The notes under the pieces were generated by a model. That model did not search any database and was not told the origin of the DNA. It saw nothing but the letters and a program-made list of their open reading frames with translations. From Agreia bicolorata (GTDB lineage: Bacteria; Actinomycetota; Actinomycetes; Actinomycetales; Microbacteriaceae), in NCBI RefSeq assembly GCF_000938265.1, contig NZ_JYFC01000002.1, forward strand, positions 496,001-560,000: a stretch of DNA of 64,000 nt. The letters run 5' to 3'. This document shows positions 43,944 to 51,974 of this stretch, one piece after another. The position numbers were made by a program, and so were the translations under genes. The number at the start of each line of letters is the position of its first letter. Within the stretch, counting starts at the first letter, position 1.

Positions 43944-44477
43944 CTACGCGGCGATGTCGGGATCGACACCCTCTGCGCCGGAACCCGGAATCGGCTCAGG
44001 GTCGAACGCCCATGTCGGCGCGAGCTGGCGCAATCGCGCGCCCCGCCACTGCCAGAACGCCCACATGCCGTACCAGGCGGCCGGCGTCAGCAGGCCCGCG
44101 CCGATGATGAGCCGATCTCTGTACAGAGTCTTGCCGGTACCAGCGGGGTCGGGCGAGATCGCCATCTGGTGGTCCCACGTGGTGGGGATGGAAACGGCGC
44201 CCGAGACGCCGCGGCCCGAGTCGCGCACGATGCGCACCCCGTCGGGGCGCTCGAGGAAGGAGAGTCTGATGATCTGCTTGCCGAGGGGGATCAGGCCACC
44301 GCCCTCGATCTCGACGGGGTGCTGCCCGGGCTGCCAGATCGTGGGAAATCCGTCGGCGCTCAGCGAACGGATCTTCAGAAAAGGACTCGACACCTCGCGA
44401 AAGACGGCGGGGCTGCGGATGGCCCGCCATGCGGCATCCGGATCTGTATCGAGCACAAATTTCAGCAGAACTCTCAT
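43944..44477 (-). CDS. SRPBCC family protein
   Basis: A 177-residue protein beginning MRVLLKFVLDTDPDAAWRAIRSP, the first strand and helix of a START/polyketide-cyclase fold. The start ATG has GGAGG eight bases upstream; the frame is open further 5' but unsupported. Ends in an acidic tail. Probably binds a hydrophobic ligand. Divergent from the 2OG-dioxygenase gene across a 130-base gap with operator-like symmetry. Confidence 0.8.
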   Translation of the reverse strand: MRVLLKFVLDTDPDAAWRAIRSPAVFREVSSPFLKIRSLSADGFPTIWQPGQHPVEIEGGGLIPLGKQIIRLSFLERPDGVRIVRDSGRGVSGAVSIPTTWDHQMAISPDPAGTGKTLYRDRLIIGAGLLTPAAWYGMWAFWQWRGARLRQLAPTWAFDPEPIPGSGAEGVDPDIAA

Positions 44478-44538
44478 GTGGGGCCTCCTCAGCCCAGTCT
44501 GGGCGGTGCGGCAAATGACGACAAGTCGCGCTGGTGGC

Positions 44539-44571
44539 ATTGCACATGTGCTCAATACGTCGTAATGCAAT
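44539..44571. promoter_or_regulatory. Operator-like symmetry in the SRPBCC / dioxygenase divergent gap
   Basis: GCACATGTGC (44542-44551) is a perfect palindrome, and ATTGCA (44539-44544) is mirrored by TGCAAT (44566-44571). Both lie 36-70 bases upstream of the dioxygenase start, a position suited to a repressor. Confidence 0.3.
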
Positions 44572-44607
44572 TGGCGTTCTTGGCGTCGGAGTGCCAGCGT
44601 AGAACTC

Positions 44608-45612
44608 ATGACCAAGAGCCTTCCCGTTCTCGACTTCTCCCGTCTCGATGCCTCTGCCGAAGAGGCGGAGGGATTCCGTGATGATCTGCGCCGTGCAACC
44701 CACGACTACGGCTTCTTCTACCTCACCGGTCACGGGGTTCCGGAGTCGCTGGTGAGCCGCATTCTCGAGACATCGCGACGCTTCTTCGAACTGCCCGAGG
44801 CCGACAAACTCTCGATCGAGAACGTGCTGAGCCCTCAGTTCCGCGGCTACACGCGGGTCGGTGGCGAACTGACGCAGGGAAAGGTCGATTGGCGCGAGCA
44901 GATCGACGTCGGAAGTGAGCGGGAGACCGTGGAGCGAGGCGAAGGAGCTCCTGACTACTGGCGGCTCGAGGGCCCGAATCTCTGGCCCGAGGCCCTTCCC
45001 GAACTGCAGGATGTCGTCACCCGGTGGCACGACGAGTTGTCGGCTGTCAGCATCCGGCTTCTTCAAGCGTGGGCCCAGTCGCTCGGCGCCGATCCGCACG
45101 TGTTCGACGCGGCGTTCGCCGAGCGCCCGTCGACGCTGATCAAGATCGTGCGCTATCCGGGCAAGAGCGACCCGACCCCGAAGCAGGGCGTCGGGGCCCA
45201 CCGTGACGGCGGCGCGCTCACGCTGCTGCTCGTCGAACCCGGAAAGGGCGGCCTTCAGGTCGCCTACGGAGACGAGTGGATCGACGCTCCTCCGGTGCCG
45301 GGTGCCTTCGTCGTGAATATCGGCGAGCTGCTCGAGTACGCCACGAACGGCTACCTGAAGGCCACGGTGCACCGTGTGATCTCGCCCTCCATCGGCAGCG
45401 ACCGCATCTCGATTCCGTTCTTCTTCAACCCCGCCCTGGATGCGTCGATTCCGGTGATCCCGCTGCCCGCGGCCCTGCAGTCTGAAGCGACGGGAATCAC
45501 GCCCGATCCGGATGACAGTCCGATTCTCCAGGTGTACGGCGAGAATGTGCTGCGCTACCGACTGCGCGCCCATCCCGACGTCGCCGCGATCCACCACGCA
45601 GATCTGCTCTAG
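44608..45612 (+). CDS. Isopenicillin-N-synthase-like 2OG/Fe(II) dioxygenase
   Basis: A 334-residue non-heme iron oxygenase. The N-terminal DIOX_N part contains DYGFFYLTGHGVPESLV (about 34-50). Iron ligands are H198 and D200 (AHRDGG) and H255 (TVHRVI), and the 2-oxoglutarate-binding RxS is R266-I-S268. Homologs oxidise diverse small molecules, so the substrate is open. The SRPBCC gene is divergently transcribed and could be part of the same pathway. A strong U-tract terminator follows. Confidence 0.92.
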   Translation: MTKSLPVLDFSRLDASAEEAEGFRDDLRRATHDYGFFYLTGHGVPESLVSRILETSRRFFELPEADKLSIENVLSPQFRGYTRVGGELTQGKVDWREQIDVGSERETVERGEGAPDYWRLEGPNLWPEALPELQDVVTRWHDELSAVSIRLLQAWAQSLGADPHVFDAAFAERPSTLIKIVRYPGKSDPTPKQGVGAHRDGGALTLLLVEPGKGGLQVAYGDEWIDAPPVPGAFVVNIGELLEYATNGYLKATVHRVISPSIGSDRISIPFFFNPALDASIPVIPLPAALQSEATGITPDPDDSPILQVYGENVLRYRLRAHPDVAAIHHADLL

Positions 45613-45625
45613 CGCTGCTGGTCGA

Positions 45626-45684
45626 GATCCACAAAAAAGAGGGGCCCGTCGCGCGTAGCGACGGGCCCCTCTTTTTCGTGGATC
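45626..45684. terminator. Bidirectional rho-independent terminator
   Basis: Perfect 19-base stem (45634-45652 with 45658-45676, five-base loop) with an A tract on the left arm and a T tract on the right, so it works in both directions. Flanked by GATCCAC/GTGGATC which extend the stem. Serves the dioxygenase and the small membrane protein genes. Confidence 0.85.
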
Positions 45685-45949
45685 AGTAGGTTGTGGTGCC
45701 GACCATAGACGCGGCGGCCGCGAAGGAGATGATCGAGATGATGATGCCGAGAACGAACAGGACCGCTCCGACGATGATGCCGATCTTTGCGGGCGTGTTC
45801 TTGAATCCGGCGGCCTTCGACTGCTGCAGGGCGACGATGCTGATGATCAGGCCGATCAGGTTGAAGACGATTGCCAGTACGAGGCCGACAATGCCAAGTG
45901 TCTTTCCCGGATAGTCGGTGCCGGGCGTCGGGGTCTGGAGGTTGCTCAC
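45683..45949 (-). CDS. Small two-helix membrane protein, DUF4190-like
   Basis: An 88-residue protein with GTG start at 45949 and AAAGGA six bases upstream. After a short polar lead (YPGKT) two hydrophobic helices (about 18-37 and 55-82) flank a QQSKAAGFKNTPAKIG loop. This pattern matches DUF4190-type proteins of Gram-positives. Function unknown. Confidence 0.75.
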   Translation of the reverse strand: MSNLQTPTPGTDYPGKTLGIVGLVLAIVFNLIGLIISIVALQQSKAAGFKNTPAKIGIIVGAVLFVLGIIISIISFAAAASMVGTTTY

Positions 45950-46147
45950 GGTGCGTCCTTTGATCGGGGTGAAATGTCTGGAGTCGGGCATGGGCGCGCG
46001 GCCCGTACGAATCGCCCGCCTCGCTGTTGTCTCCATCTTTCTAGTGGAGGTGGGCTCCGGTCGTCAATCGTCATCCGCGAAATGGTCGTCATCAGCTTTC
46101 CGGGATATCGACTCGAGTCGATATCCGCAACGACCAATTGACTCCGC

Positions 46148-46153
46148 TACATT
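46148..46153 (+). promoter_or_regulatory. -10 element, predicted leaderless promoter
   Basis: TACATT, six bases before ATG 46160. The 210-base gap upstream otherwise holds a GA/TC-rich palindrome-like GATATCGACTCGAGTCGATATC sequence (22 bases long, at about 46104-46125), a near-perfect inverted repeat that may be an operator. Confidence 0.45.
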
Positions 46154-46159
46154 CGAGCA

Positions 46160-47323
46160 ATGACACGAGCCGACATGCGTTCGACGGGCCGGCGCCCGAA
46201 CACCTCGCCGCGAATCCGCTCGACACTCGGCAGGGCGCCCGGCCGACGAGCCGAACACGAGCGTGTGCCCCAGCGGCGCATCCGGTTCAACCCCTTTCTG
46301 ATCGGCCTGCTCGGAGCACTGGGTGCCTGTGTCGGGCTCGGGGTGTGGGGCGCCATCGGTTCGCTGTCGACCGTGTTCGTCTACATGGGGATCGCCTACT
46401 TCATCGCGCTGGCCCTCGAGCCGCTGATGAAACTGGCCGAGCGGCACAACGTTCCGCGCTGGGTGGCATCCCTGGCGGTCGCCCTGCTCGCGCTCGCGGT
46501 AATCGGCGGGGTGGCGCTGGCTATCATCCCGAACCTCGTGCGCCAGGTGAACTACCTGGTCACCCATGCGAGCGAACTCACCGATCAGCTGCTCGCTCAG
46601 CCGTGGGTGATCTGGATCAGCGATCAGCTGGGCACTTCGCTCGACGTCGACTCGATCATCAAGGACATCACGTCGTTCCTCTCCGACCCCGACAAGCTGC
46701 TCTCGATCGGCGGCGGTCTTCTCTCCGTAGGATCAGGGGTCTTCGAGGGCGTGACCGCGGTCATCGTCGTGACCGTGCTCACGATCTACCTGACCCTCAC
46801 TCTGCGCGGCGTCATGGCCACCGTCTACCAGGCGGTTCCGCAGTCCCGTCGCGCGGGCTTCATCGAGATCACCGAAGAGATCCTCGAGTCGGTCGGCAAG
46901 TACGTGGCCGGCCAGTTCGTGTTGGCGCTGGCCAATGCGACGATCACGCTGATTCTCGTCACGATCGTGGGTGGCCCCGCGCCGCTGCTGCTCGCCCTTG
47001 TCGCCTTCGTCTGTGCGCTGATTCCCGTGGTCGGCCCCATTCTCGGAACGACTATCGGTGCGGTGTCCGTTCTCACCGTGAACCCGATCGGCGCCTTGAT
47101 CTTCGCGATCATCATGCTGGTGTACCTGCAGGTCGAGGCCTACGTGCTTACTCCGAGGGTCATGGCCAAGGCCGTGGCCGTGCCCGGCGTTCTCGTGATC
47201 GTGGCGGCCATCGGAGGTGCTGCCCTCGGAGGCATCCTGGGAGCCCTCGTCGCTGTGCCCGTCGTCGCTGCGGGAATCCTGATCTTCCAGCGCGTGATCC
47301 GTCCGATTCAGGACGCCAGGTAG
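46160..47323 (+). CDS. AI-2E family transporter (YdiK/PerM-like)
   Basis: A 387-residue polytopic membrane protein. After a basic 42-residue N-terminus come eight hydrophobic segments, including a pair around 45-85, a soluble-looking region with amphipathic helices (about 125-210), then GGPAPLLLALVAFVCALIPVVGPILG and PRVMAKAVAVPGVLVIVAAIGGAALGG blocks typical of the family. Despite the name, most members are not autoinducer-2 exporters; ion antiport has been shown for some. Substrate not assigned. Confidence 0.9.
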   Translation: MTRADMRSTGRRPNTSPRIRSTLGRAPGRRAEHERVPQRRIRFNPFLIGLLGALGACVGLGVWGAIGSLSTVFVYMGIAYFIALALEPLMKLAERHNVPRWVASLAVALLALAVIGGVALAIIPNLVRQVNYLVTHASELTDQLLAQPWVIWISDQLGTSLDVDSIIKDITSFLSDPDKLLSIGGGLLSVGSGVFEGVTAVIVVTVLTIYLTLTLRGVMATVYQAVPQSRRAGFIEITEEILESVGKYVAGQFVLALANATITLILVTIVGGPAPLLLALVAFVCALIPVVGPILGTTIGAVSVLTVNPIGALIFAIIMLVYLQVEAYVLTPRVMAKAVAVPGVLVIVAAIGGAALGGILGALVAVPVVAAGILIFQRVIRPIQDAR

Positions 47324-47359
47324 CCCCGGAGGCGTAGCGTTGCTGCAGGAGGTTTCATC

Positions 47360-47662
47360 ATGAAAGCAGTCGTCAACGGCACCGTCATCGCCGAGGCACC
47401 CAAAGAAGATCTGATCGCCATCGAGGGCAATTGGTACTTTCCCCCGTCGAGCGTGAACTTCGACCTGCTCACGCCCACCGACACGCCGTACACCTGCCCA
47501 TGGAAGGGCGAGTGCCAGTACTTCAGCGTGAGCGACAGCGGCGTGAGCCTCAAGGATCGTGCGTGGAGCTACCCGAAGCCGTACCCTGCGTCGTTCGACC
47601 GCGTGGGCAAGGACTACAGCAACTACGTGGCGTTCTGGAAAGAAGTTCAGGTCACCGAGTAG
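47360..47662 (+). CDS. DUF427 family protein
   Basis: A 100-residue protein with the full DUF427 pattern: MKAVVNGTVIAEAPKEDLIAIEGNWYFPPSSV, CPWKGECQYFSV (about 49-60) and YPKPYP...YVAFWKEVQV. GGAGG lies eight bases upstream of the ATG. Small beta-barrel of unknown function. It follows the transporter by 36 bases and may be co-transcribed. Confidence 0.93.
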   Translation: MKAVVNGTVIAEAPKEDLIAIEGNWYFPPSSVNFDLLTPTDTPYTCPWKGECQYFSVSDSGVSLKDRAWSYPKPYPASFDRVGKDYSNYVAFWKEVQVTE

Positions 47663-47742
47663 TTCACGTCACCCAGTTAGGTGCGGCGGAATATCGTGGG
47701 AGGTTGGCCGGCCGGGCAGAGGTGCCCCGCCGGCCGGCTGAG

Positions 47743-47748
47743 TAGCGT
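47743..47748 (+). promoter_or_regulatory. -10 element, predicted leaderless promoter
   Basis: TAGCGT, six bases before ATG 47755. The upstream 90 bases also contain GGCCGGCC-rich symmetry that may end the DUF427 transcript. Confidence 0.45.
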
Positions 47749-47754
47749 CGGGGC

Positions 47755-48366
47755 ATGACAGAACTTCTGCAGCTGCCCACCGGTGACACCGCGCTTCGCG
47801 CACTCGACTGGGTGCAGCGCACCGAGGAGCGCTCGATCGCCAACCACAGCGTTCGCACCTTTCTGCACGCCCGGGTGGTGGCGGCATCCGATGGTCTTGT
47901 CTCGGGCCAGGACTACAACACCGAGCTGCTCTTTCTGGCGTGTGTGCTGCACGACATCGGAACGACGGATGAAGCCGACGGCGAGCTGCGCTTCGAGGTC
48001 GACGGTGCCGATGCGGCCGCCCGCTTTCTCGCCGCCGAGGGGATGCCCGCCGCCGAGACCGATCTCGTGTGGGAGGCGATCGCTCTGCACACCTCCCCTC
48101 AGATCGCCGAGCGGCGCGGGCCCATCACCCGGTTGACACGCCTCGGCGTGCGCGGCGACTTCGGCCTCGAGACGGTTGAGGCTGCAGAGCGCCAGGCGAT
48201 CGAGGATGCCTACCCGCGCCTCGACGTGGAGAAGCATCTCGGCGACGCGGTGCTCGAGCAGGCGCTGCGGAGACCGGAGAAGGCCCCGCGCAACTCGTGG
48301 CCGGCGAGCCTGGTGCGTGCCCATCTCGACGATCCGCACAACACGGGAGTCAGCGAGGCATTCTGA
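47755..48366 (+). CDS. HD-domain phosphohydrolase-like protein
   Basis: A 203-residue HD-superfamily protein. Metal ligands are visible as H in IANHSVRTF (about 31), HD in VLHDIG (about 64-65) and a later His in ALHTSPQIA (about 105). The family includes cyanamide hydratase-like (DUF/HD) proteins, which this resembles in size and the 'NHSxR.F..A' start; general HD hydrolases are the alternative. Leaderless start supported by the -10 box. Convergent with the SprT gene. Confidence 0.85.
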   Translation: MTELLQLPTGDTALRALDWVQRTEERSIANHSVRTFLHARVVAASDGLVSGQDYNTELLFLACVLHDIGTTDEADGELRFEVDGADAAARFLAAEGMPAAETDLVWEAIALHTSPQIAERRGPITRLTRLGVRGDFGLETVEAAERQAIEDAYPRLDVEKHLGDAVLEQALRRPEKAPRNSWPASLVRAHLDDPHNTGVSEAF

Positions 48367-48375
48367 ACTGCGGGT

Positions 48376-48441
48376 ATCCGCGCCCAATAGGTGCATCCGC
48401 TGCTGGTCGAGTTGGGGCGGATGCGCCGAACGGGCGCGGAT
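48376..48441. terminator. Nested hairpins between HD and SprT genes
   Basis: Outer perfect 10-base stem (48376-48385 with 48432-48441) and inner perfect 8-base stem (GCATCCGC 48393-48400 with GCGGATGC 48417-48424). Lies wholly in the 91-base convergent gap; likely terminates both. Confidence 0.55.
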
Positions 48442-48457
48442 GCGGTTGCGGGAGGCG

Positions 48458-48949
48458 TCAGCCTCGGGCCGCCGCCTGGCGGCGGTGTGCCGGGTCGATG
48501 TCGCGGCGCTGCCAAGTGATGACATTTGCCGCATCGAACCGCTTGGAGCAGGTGCCGCACGCGAGCGTGCGAGCCGGCTTGCGATAGCGGAAGTGCTGGT
48601 GGCCGGCAGGGCAGACACCGGCCCACGGCGCCAGTTCGTCGGCGACCGAGCCGGTGTGCGTGCGCGAGCCCACGTATCCGATGGATGCCGCGATGCGTCG
48701 CCATGACGGACCGTGCCCCGCGCGATGACCCGCCATCGCGTGGGCGACCTCGTGCAAGAGCACCTGGTGGATCTCGTCGTCGTCGAACGTGGCGGCAAGG
48801 TAGCGCGAGACCGTGATGCGCTTGGTGGTGAAGCTGCACAGCCCCGCGCGGGTCTTCGCATTGTCGAAGCCGAACGACCAGACGTGAGGGTCGAGGTGAA
48901 GCGCAATCAGCGCGTCTGCCCAGACGCGTACTTTCGCAAGATCAGCCAC
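48458..48949 (-). CDS. SprT-like zinc metalloprotease domain protein
   Basis: A 163-residue protein, GTG start. HEVAHAMAGH (about 65-74) gives the HExxH zinc site with the third ligand shortly after, and a C-terminal zinc ribbon is suggested by CPAGHQHFRYRKPARTLACGTCSKRF with Cys pairs. SprT/Spartan-type domains cleave DNA-protein crosslinks in eukaryotes; bacterial role is open. TAGTGT six bases upstream suggests a leaderless message. Confidence 0.9.
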   Translation of the reverse strand: MADLAKVRVWADALIALHLDPHVWSFGFDNAKTRAGLCSFTTKRITVSRYLAATFDDDEIHQVLLHEVAHAMAGHRAGHGPSWRRIAASIGYVGSRTHTGSVADELAPWAGVCPAGHQHFRYRKPARTLACGTCSKRFDAANVITWQRRDIDPAHRRQAAARG

Positions 48950-48955
48950 GCAAAG

Positions 48956-48961
48956 ACACTA
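48956..48961 (-). promoter_or_regulatory. -10 element, predicted leaderless promoter of SprT gene
   Basis: TAGTGT on the minus strand, six bases before GTG 48949. Confidence 0.5.
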
Positions 48962-49005
48962 ACCCGACCGTGCGACATCGCCTCGCGAGAGAGAGCGTTC
49001 GCCGC

Positions 49006-49521
49006 TCAGGACTCTGCGAGAAAGGACTCGGTGACGGCTACGGCCACGAGTGAACTCTCGAGCTGATCGAGCGAAGCGCCCATCTTCTCGTAGAGAAAGA
49101 CGGTGGCCTTGAAGTCGACCAGAGCGGCCTCGTAGTCGCCCATGTCGAAGAGCACCTTGCCTCGGGTGAGCTGCGATGCGGCCTCGAGCGGGCCCCACTC
49201 GTGCACCCTCGCCTCGTCGACGCACAGCGACAACTCGGAGAGGGCGGCCTGCAGTTTTCCCTGATATTGCTGCACCTGGGCCCGCCGGATTCGAGCTCCG
49301 AGCAGCTGCTCCCGGTCTCCCGAGAAACGGGTGTGACGCACGGCCTCGTTCGCCACGGTCCAGGCCTCGTCGAGGCGCCCGAGCAGACGGTACAGCCCGA
49401 CCTTCTCGTTGAGGGCCGAGAGGCTGCGCAGCTGGCCCAGCTCGCCGAGCCGTGCGGATGCCGCAGCGACGTCGATCTTCTCCCTGAGGTTGCGAGGGTC
49501 GTAGCCGGTGATGATGCTCAC
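49006..49521 (-). CDS. Tetratricopeptide-repeat protein
   Basis: A 171-residue all-helical protein with about four TPR-like units (for example LSALNEKVGLYRLLGRLDEAWTVANEA and ASQLTRGKVLFDMGDYEAALVDFKATV). No signal peptide or membrane helix. GTG 49521 chosen because it follows GGAG at a fair distance and the protein fold starts there; the frame is open upstream into the sugar dehydrogenase region. Protein interaction role; partner unknown. Confidence 0.78.
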   Translation of the reverse strand: MSIITGYDPRNLREKIDVAAASARLGELGQLRSLSALNEKVGLYRLLGRLDEAWTVANEAVRHTRFSGDREQLLGARIRRAQVQQYQGKLQAALSELSLCVDEARVHEWGPLEAASQLTRGKVLFDMGDYEAALVDFKATVFLYEKMGASLDQLESSLVAVAVTESFLAES

Positions 49522-49597
49522 TAGATCAGGTACTCCGTTGGTAGGCGCGTGGTGCCGCCGCGGCCGATGATCTCGGTCCCGCGGGCTGCGAACAACC

Positions 49598-50770
49598 CTA
49601 TCCGGAGGTCGCTGCGAGAGTGACTCGATACAGCGTGTCGTCCCCCGAACGGGGTTCTCCGCGACCATCGGTGTTGTTCGTTATCAGCAACAGGCTTCCA
49701 TCGCCGGCTGAGTGCACGTCGCGGATGCGCCCGAGCTGGCCTGCGAAGAACTCCCGGGACTGCGCTCCCTGGGTCGGATCGATCGTCCACAGCCTCTCGC
49801 CGCCGAGACCGGCCATAAAGACCGTGTCGCCGACGACGGCGATGCCGCTGGGGCTGGCGTCGTCGGTTCCCCACTGCGCGACGGGTGCCACGAACCGCGT
49901 ATCGGCGCTGTCGATGCCCTCGACCACGGGCCAGCCGTAGTTCGCGCCGGGCACGATGACGTTCAGCTCGTCCCAGGTGTCCTGGCCGAACTCGGCGGCG
50001 TACATCGTTCCGTCCGGGCCCCACGCGATCCCCTGCGGGTTGCGGTGGCCGAGGCTGTAGACCGGCGAGCCCGCGATCGGGTTGTCTGTGGGGACCGAGC
50101 CCGAGGCATCCAGTCGCAGGATCTTGCCGCCCAGATAGCCCGGGTCCTGAGCGCCCTCGCGCTGGTTCGCGTCGCCCGTCGTGATGTAGAGCATGCCGTC
50201 GGGGCCGAACGCGATGCGGCCCCCGTTGTGGTTCGACGCCTTGGGTAGGCCGGTGATGACCTCGGTCGCCGGTCCGAGTGCAAGGGATGCTCCGGCCCCG
50301 GTGAGCGGGAACGACACGACCCGGTTGTCGCCGTCGGTCGTGAAATACGCAAAGAGGCGGTGCTCGGCGCCGTCGCCGTGCACAGCGATGCCGAGAAGGC
50401 CACCCTCGCCTGCCGCCGCAACGCCGCCCACACCGCCGATGGCGCGTTTCTGCCCCGCAGGGTCGACGAGTACGATCTGCGCGGAGTCGCGTTCAGAGAT
50501 CAGGATGCCGTCGGCCCCGACGGGCGCGATCGACCATGGCGCCGCGAGGCCGTTGGCAAGCGCGGTCAGCTCGCCAGTGGGCGTATAGGAGCCTGTGAGC
50601 GGGGGAGTCGTGGGGGTGGTGGTCGGCGCCGACGTCGGAGTGGCCGACGCGGAAGCCGGCGGCGTCGCCGTCGCGACCGTGCGCTCGGGGCGCGGCGCCT
50701 CACATCCGGCCAGCACGAGCAGTGCGACGGCGCTCGCGGCGAGGGCCGAGGTGGTTCGTCGGATGCTCAT
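49598..50770 (-). CDS. Soluble aldose sugar dehydrogenase-like lipoprotein (PQQ type)
   Basis: A 390-residue exported protein. Lipobox VLAGC (Cys23), then a Thr/Pro/Ala-rich linker to about 65 and a six-bladed GSDH/sorbosone dehydrogenase beta-propeller: GLAAPWSIAPVG, GGVAAAGEGGLLGIAVH, ASNHNGGRIAFGPDGMLYITTGDANQ (about 213-238), YSLGHRNPQGIAWGPDG and the late ELNVIVPGANYGWPVVEG. The His and Asn of NHNGG and GHRNPQ line the PQQ/calcium site. Acts outside the membrane; AGGAG ribosome site. Electron acceptor and true sugar unknown. Confidence 0.9.
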   Translation of the reverse strand: MSIRRTTSALAASAVALLVLAGCEAPRPERTVATATPPASASATPTSAPTTTPTTPPLTGSYTPTGELTALANGLAAPWSIAPVGADGILISERDSAQIVLVDPAGQKRAIGGVGGVAAAGEGGLLGIAVHGDGAEHRLFAYFTTDGDNRVVSFPLTGAGASLALGPATEVITGLPKASNHNGGRIAFGPDGMLYITTGDANQREGAQDPGYLGGKILRLDASGSVPTDNPIAGSPVYSLGHRNPQGIAWGPDGTMYAAEFGQDTWDELNVIVPGANYGWPVVEGIDSADTRFVAPVAQWGTDDASPSGIAVVGDTVFMAGLGGERLWTIDPTQGAQSREFFAGQLGRIRDVHSAGDGSLLLITNNTDGRGEPRSGDDTLYRVTLAATSG

Positions 50771-50795
50771 GGTCGCTCCTGTCTGCGTGCCGTGG

Positions 50796-51686
50796 TCAGG
50801 GCTTGATCTGGAAGATGCTGCGCCCCGGCGGAGGCGACTTGACCGCGGTCTGGTCGGTGACGACGGGCGCACCGGCGATGAAGTTTCGCAGTTCGGCACC
50901 CGTGACGACCTTGGATGCGACGGGGTCGCCGGCCACGAGTCGCGGCATTCGCTCGAACGGCAGGGGAGAGTTCGACCCGAACATGACCACGTTGCCAAAG
51001 CGCTTGGCTTTCAGCATCTGAGAGTCGAGAACGATCGATACGTGCTCGAAGACGCTCGACAGGGTGGCCGCCTGCCCGCGGGCGAAGGCGAGGCCGGCGC
51101 CGTCGGCGACGTTCACCGCGACCATGCCGTCATCGGCGAGCAGCGTGCGGCCGAGAGTGTAGAACTCGGCGCTCGTGACGTGGGCCGGCGTGCGCGCGCC
51201 CGAGAAGACATCCACCACCAACAGGTCGACGTTGCCGACCAGCCCGGGCGGGAACGCGGCGAGCACCTCGCGCGCGTCGCCGTGCCGGATGCGGATCTGC
51301 GCGTCGCGGGGCAGGGGAAGCTCCCGGCGCACGAGATCGACGAGATCGCTTTCGTACTCGACGGCCTGCTGCCGCGAGCCGGGCCTCGTCGCGGCGACGT
51401 AGCGGGGGAGGGTGAGGCCGCCACCGCCGAGGTGAACGGCGGTGATCGCCTCGCCCTCGGGGCGCAGCAGATCGATGCCGTGGCCGATGCGGCGCACGTA
51501 CTCGAAGTTCAGGTGGGTGGGGTCGTCGAGGTCGACGTGCGACTGCGGCGTGCCATCGACGACGAGCAGAAAGCTGCCGGGCGAGTATCGATCGGACTCG
51601 ATCCGGGCGTGAAAGCCGCTTTTCGAGAGGGTGGCCGATGGATGCTCGGGCTCGGCCCGATCGGCGCCTCGCGTTGATCTGCTCAT
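50796..51686 (-). CDS. Spermidine-synthase-like protein, copy 1
   Basis: A 296-residue Rossmann-fold protein: SAM-type motif AVHLGGGGLTLPRYVAATRP (about 84-103), acidic strand QQAVEYESDLVDLVRREL, DLLVVDVFSGARTPAHVTSAEF (about 149-171). It lacks membrane helices and aligns closely by eye with the gene at 59445-60209. The catalytic Asp of true spermidine synthases corresponds to the VVDVFSG acid, but the Tyr-rich substrate loop is not clear. 'Fused MFS/spermidine synthase' or methyltransferase annotations are alternatives. GATACT six bases upstream may be the -10 box. Confidence 0.85.
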   Translation of the reverse strand: MSRSTRGADRAEPEHPSATLSKSGFHARIESDRYSPGSFLLVVDGTPQSHVDLDDPTHLNFEYVRRIGHGIDLLRPEGEAITAVHLGGGGLTLPRYVAATRPGSRQQAVEYESDLVDLVRRELPLPRDAQIRIRHGDAREVLAAFPPGLVGNVDLLVVDVFSGARTPAHVTSAEFYTLGRTLLADDGMVAVNVADGAGLAFARGQAATLSSVFEHVSIVLDSQMLKAKRFGNVVMFGSNSPLPFERMPRLVAGDPVASKVVTGAELRNFIAGAPVVTDQTAVKSPPPGRSIFQIKP

Positions 51687-51708
51687 GGTTCCAGTATCCC
51701 TGCGCCGT

Positions 51709-51721
51709 GCTCAGGGAACGG
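51709..51721. repeat. Short dispersed repeat, core copy 3
   Basis: GCTCAGGGAACGG, the 13-base core of the repeat at 9966-9981, 50 bases upstream of the rpoB promoter and in the same orientation. Confidence 0.4.
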
Positions 51722-51770
51722 GGGCGAACGCGGTTATACCGGAGATTCAGAAACTAATCAAGAAAAGCGG

Positions 51771-51799
51771 TGGACAGGCGCGTCGGATTCACCTATAGT
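51771..51799 (+). promoter_or_regulatory. rpoB promoter
   Basis: TGGACA (51771-51776), 17-base spacer, TATAGT (51794-51799): five of six matches to each housekeeping hexamer. The transcript would start near 51806 and carry a leader of about 170 bases with a GACCC-GACG-GGGTC hairpin (51945-51958) just before the GGAGG ribosome site at 51962-51966. Confidence 0.65.
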
Positions 51800-51974
51800 T
51801 GACCTTTGCGCTCCCAGTAAAACCATGCCCTCATATCGCGGTCGGCAGCCATGGTCTTACATCCCCGAACTTCTTGACAAATGTAGGTCGAAGCCGGGTG
51901 CGATCGCAAATGAAACATCCTTATTAGTCAACCGACAGTACTGAGACCCGACGGGGTCCACGGAGGTTATTTCC

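Noticed and set aside
51874-51904. Second rpoB promoter with TTGACA at 51874
   Set aside because: The -35 is perfect, but no TATAAT-like box lies at 16-18 bases; TGCGAT at 19 bases matches only three positions.
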